From contig JBFHRB010000043.1 in NCBI GenBank assembly GCA_041591915.1, positions 1 to 15,879 on the forward strand: a DNA stretch of 15,879 nucleotides, given 5' to 3'. The DNA is from JBFHRB01 sp041591915 (lineage in GTDB: Bacteria > Actinomycetota > Nitriliruptoria > Nitriliruptorales > Nitriliruptoraceae). The stretch's first letter is position 1. Every line of letters starts with the position of its first letter. Positions 14,629 through 15,879 of this stretch are shown piece after piece. A model generated the notes under the pieces. The model was not told the origin of the DNA. It saw only the letters and a program-made list of their open reading frames with translations, and searched no databases. The position numbers were made by a program, and so were the translations under genes.

Positions 14629-15650
14629 GGGTACACCCCGATCGCACTGAGTCCGAGGGCCTCGTCGAGCCCGAGCATGAGGTTGGCGTTCTGCAGCGCG
14701 GACCCGGCAGCGCCCTTGCCGAGGTTGTCCGTGACGGAGGTGACGACGAGGCGGCCCGTCCGGCCGTCGACGACGGCGCTGACCTGGCACCCGTTGGAGC
14801 CGGCCACGGCCTTGGTGTGCGGGAAGGTCCCGGTCGGGAGCACGTGGACGAACGCCTCGCCGGCGTACGCCTCGCGGTAGGCGGCGTCGACGTCCGCCTG
14901 GGAGACCCCGTCCTTCAGCGTGACGACGGAGGTGGCGAGCAGGCCTCGCGACATGGGGACGAGATGGGGTGTGAACGAGACCGTGGGCCGCGGCACGCCC
15001 GCCAGCAGGGCGAGGCCCGCCTCGATCTCCGCGGTGTGGCGGTGGGTGGGGGCGCCGTACGCGACGAGGTCGCCGTGGACCGACGAGAACGTCAGGTGGT
15101 CCTTGGCCGCACGACCGGCACCCGACGTCCCGGACTTCCCGTCGACGACCAGCGTGTCGAGGTCCACGAGGGGGGCAACCGGGACCAGGCCGAGGAGCGT
15201 CGTCGCGACGTAGCAGCCGGGGTTCGCCACGAGCGAGGCGTCGCGGATGGCGTCACGGTTGAACTCCGTCAGCCCGTAGGCCGCCGGCGTGCGGTCGGGG
15301 TGCGGATGGGGCTCGCCGTACCACGTCGCGAACGCGTCGGCCGCGAGCCGGAAAGCCCCGGAGAGGTCGACCACCTTCACGCCGGCATCGGCCAACCGTG
15401 GGCCGAGGTCGAGCGAGGCGCCGTGCGGGGTCGCCAGGAACACGAGGTCCAGTGCGGCGAGCTCCCCGACGTCGACGCCCGTGAACCGCGCCTCCCCCGC
15501 GAGGTTGGGGAACAGGCTCGCGACGGGCTGGTCCGCCCGCGAGTTGGCCGCGACGACGGCGACCTCGATCGCCGGATGGCCGGCGAGCAGGCGCAGGAGC
15601 TCGGCGCCTCCGTACCCGGAGGCACCGACGATGCCGACCGACGCTGCCAC
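14625..15650 (-). CDS. argC: N-acetyl-gamma-glutamyl-phosphate reductase
   Basis: A 341-residue NADPH-dependent reductase that makes N-acetylglutamate semialdehyde from the ArgB product. IVGASGYGGAE (7-17) is the dinucleotide-binding loop, NPGCY (143-147) holds catalytic Cys146, and THRHTAEIE (202-210) holds the conserved histidines. Three in-frame starts exist: GTG 15683, ATG 15656 and GTG 15650. GGGAG is 6 bases before GTG 15650 but touches ATG 15656. GTG 15683 lies upstream of the predicted transcription start and inside the operator region. I prefer 15650, with 15656 (343 residues) as a close alternative. This is the first gene of the arg operon and lies directly behind two ARG boxes. Confidence 0.95.
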   Translation of the reverse strand: MAASVGIVGASGYGGAELLRLLAGHPAIEVAVVAANSRADQPVASLFPNLAGEARFTGVDVGELAALDLVFLATPHGASLDLGPRLADAGVKVVDLSGAFRLAADAFATWYGEPHPHPDRTPAAYGLTEFNRDAIRDASLVANPGCYVATTLLGLVPVAPLVDLDTLVVDGKSGTSGAGRAAKDHLTFSSVHGDLVAYGAPTHRHTAEIEAGLALLAGVPRPTVSFTPHLVPMSRGLLATSVVTLKDGVSQADVDAAYREAYAGEAFVHVLPTGTFPHTKAVAGSNGCQVSAVVDGRTGRLVVTSVTDNLGKGAAGSALQNANLMLGLDEALGLSAIGVYP

Positions 15651-15656
15651 TGCCAT

Positions 15657-15661
15657 CTCCC
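15657..15661 (-). promoter_or_regulatory. Shine-Dalgarno site of argC
   Basis: GGGAG on the minus strand touches ATG 15656 and is 6 bases before GTG 15650. The spacing favours the GTG as the main start, the same arrangement seen at argF. Confidence 0.5.
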
Positions 15662-15668
15662 GTGCAGA

Positions 15669-15682
15669 TGCATATGCATACA
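15669..15682 (-). promoter_or_regulatory. ARG box 2 (ArgR operator), proximal to argC
   Basis: TGTATGCATATGCA on the minus strand matches both arms of the ARG-box pattern TGNAT-N4-ATNCA. It covers the predicted transcription start of argC, so bound ArgR would block initiation. It lies in an AT-rich island of about 45 bases inside a GC-rich window. Confidence 0.75.
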
Positions 15683-15684
15683 CA

Positions 15685-15712
15685 CTTATACATATCGATG
15701 CAAGTCGGCGAA
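15685..15712 (-). promoter_or_regulatory. Probable promoter of the arg operon
   Basis: On the minus strand, TATAAG (15690-15685) matches the -10 consensus at 5 of 6 positions. A weak -35, TTCGCC (15712-15707), lies 16 bases upstream. The start would be near 15678, giving a leader of about 22-28 bases. Box 1 overlaps the spacer and first bases of the -10, and box 2 covers the start point, as expected for repression. Confidence 0.5.
15689..15702 (-). promoter_or_regulatory. ARG box 1 (ArgR operator), distal
   Basis: TGCATCGATATGTA on the minus strand matches TGNAT-N4-ATNCA with one mismatch in the right arm. Its centre is 20 bp from that of box 2, about two helical turns, the tandem arrangement known for ArgR hexamer operators. 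Confidence 0.7.
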
Positions 15713-15756
15713 GCCTAACCGCTCCCTCCTGGGCCCTTCGTCGCCGCGCAGCCGAC

Positions 15757-15879
15757 CTACGGCTTCGGTGGCGACTGGCGCAGCTTCTTGACCTCGGACC
15801 GGCGCTTCTTGTTCTTCAGGCGCCGTTCCTTCGAGCCGCGTGTGGGCCGGGTCTTCCGGCGACGCTTGGGTGGCTCCAA
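15757..15879 (-). CDS. arfB: ArfB-type ribosome-rescue peptidyl-tRNA hydrolase, C-terminal tail (runs off right edge)
   Basis: The frame enters at the window edge and ends at TAG 15759-15757, leaving 40 residues. They are highly basic, with RRRKTRPTRG, SKERRLKNKKRRSEVKKLR and a short SPPKP end. This resembles the C-terminal tail of ArfB (YaeJ/ICT1 family), which in the family enters the empty mRNA channel of stalled ribosomes while the upstream GGQ domain (outside this window) releases the peptide. The gene runs in the same direction as argC and ends about 45 bases before the promoter elements. The call rests only on the tail and is too short to exclude another RF-1-like protein. Confidence 0.7.
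   Translation of the reverse strand: MEPPKRRRKTRPTRGSKERRLKNKKRRSEVKKLRQSPPKP

Noticed and set aside
14629..14790. N-terminal extension of argJ
   Set aside because: It lies over argC and reads as an Arg-rich shadow. GTG 14628 with GTGA overlap gives the normal ArgJ N-terminus.
15651..15683. GTG 15683 as the argC start
   Set aside because: It lies upstream of the predicted transcription start and within the operator region, adds a non-conserved segment encoded by the ARG box, and lacks a Shine-Dalgarno.
15703..15756. Terminator between arfB and argC
   Set aside because: Only short stems (4-6 bp) with a long loop or no T run; not convincing.

Overview
This is a GC-rich (about 70% by eye) window with dense short-overlap operons, many GTG starts and a complete arginine-biosynthesis cluster in the order argC-J-B-D-(REC)-F-R-G-H. 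That order is typical of Actinobacteria. The exact lineage cannot be fixed from the sequence; a deep-branching actinobacterium is my guess. I see no rRNA, tRNA, CRISPR array, insertion sequence or phage gene.

Left part (1-6717). At the left edge is the N-terminal piece of a lipoprotein that looks like an ABC-type solute-binding protein (minus strand, running off the window). Divergent from it is a bifunctional class A penicillin-binding protein with two C-terminal PASTA domains (plus strand). It has a lipoprotein-like signal and a possible leaderless promoter. Converging on it, with a 40-bp tail-to-tail overlap, is a minus-strand group. In transcription order this is a small membrane protein (6717-6160), a PolX-family DNA polymerase with a PHP domain, a 3-methyladenine-type DNA glycosylase, and a second membrane protein. 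The last three are joined by ATGA stop/start overlaps, so a glycosylase and a gap-filling polymerase appear to be made together, suggesting base-excision repair.

Right part (6776-15650, minus strand). The arg genes convert glutamate to arginine by the acetyl-recycling route. ArgJ makes N-acetylglutamate and recycles the acetyl group, ArgB phosphorylates it, ArgC reduces it and ArgD transaminates it. ArgF makes citrulline, and ArgG plus ArgH finish arginine. The repressor ArgR is encoded inside the operon. Upstream of argC is an AT-rich island with two tandem palindromes matching the ARG-box pattern TGNAT-N4-ATNCA, 20 bp apart and overlapping a likely -10 element. The operon is therefore probably repressed by ArgR-arginine and autoregulates argR. 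ArgB carries the N-terminal helix associated with arginine feedback inhibition, giving a second control layer.

The most unusual feature is a stand-alone CheY-like receiver domain protein (122 aa, all phosphorylation residues intact) set between argD and argF. It is coupled to argD by a GTGA overlap, and its stop codon overlaps the argF Shine-Dalgarno sequence. At the right edge is the basic C-terminal tail of an ArfB-type ribosome-rescue peptidyl-tRNA hydrolase.
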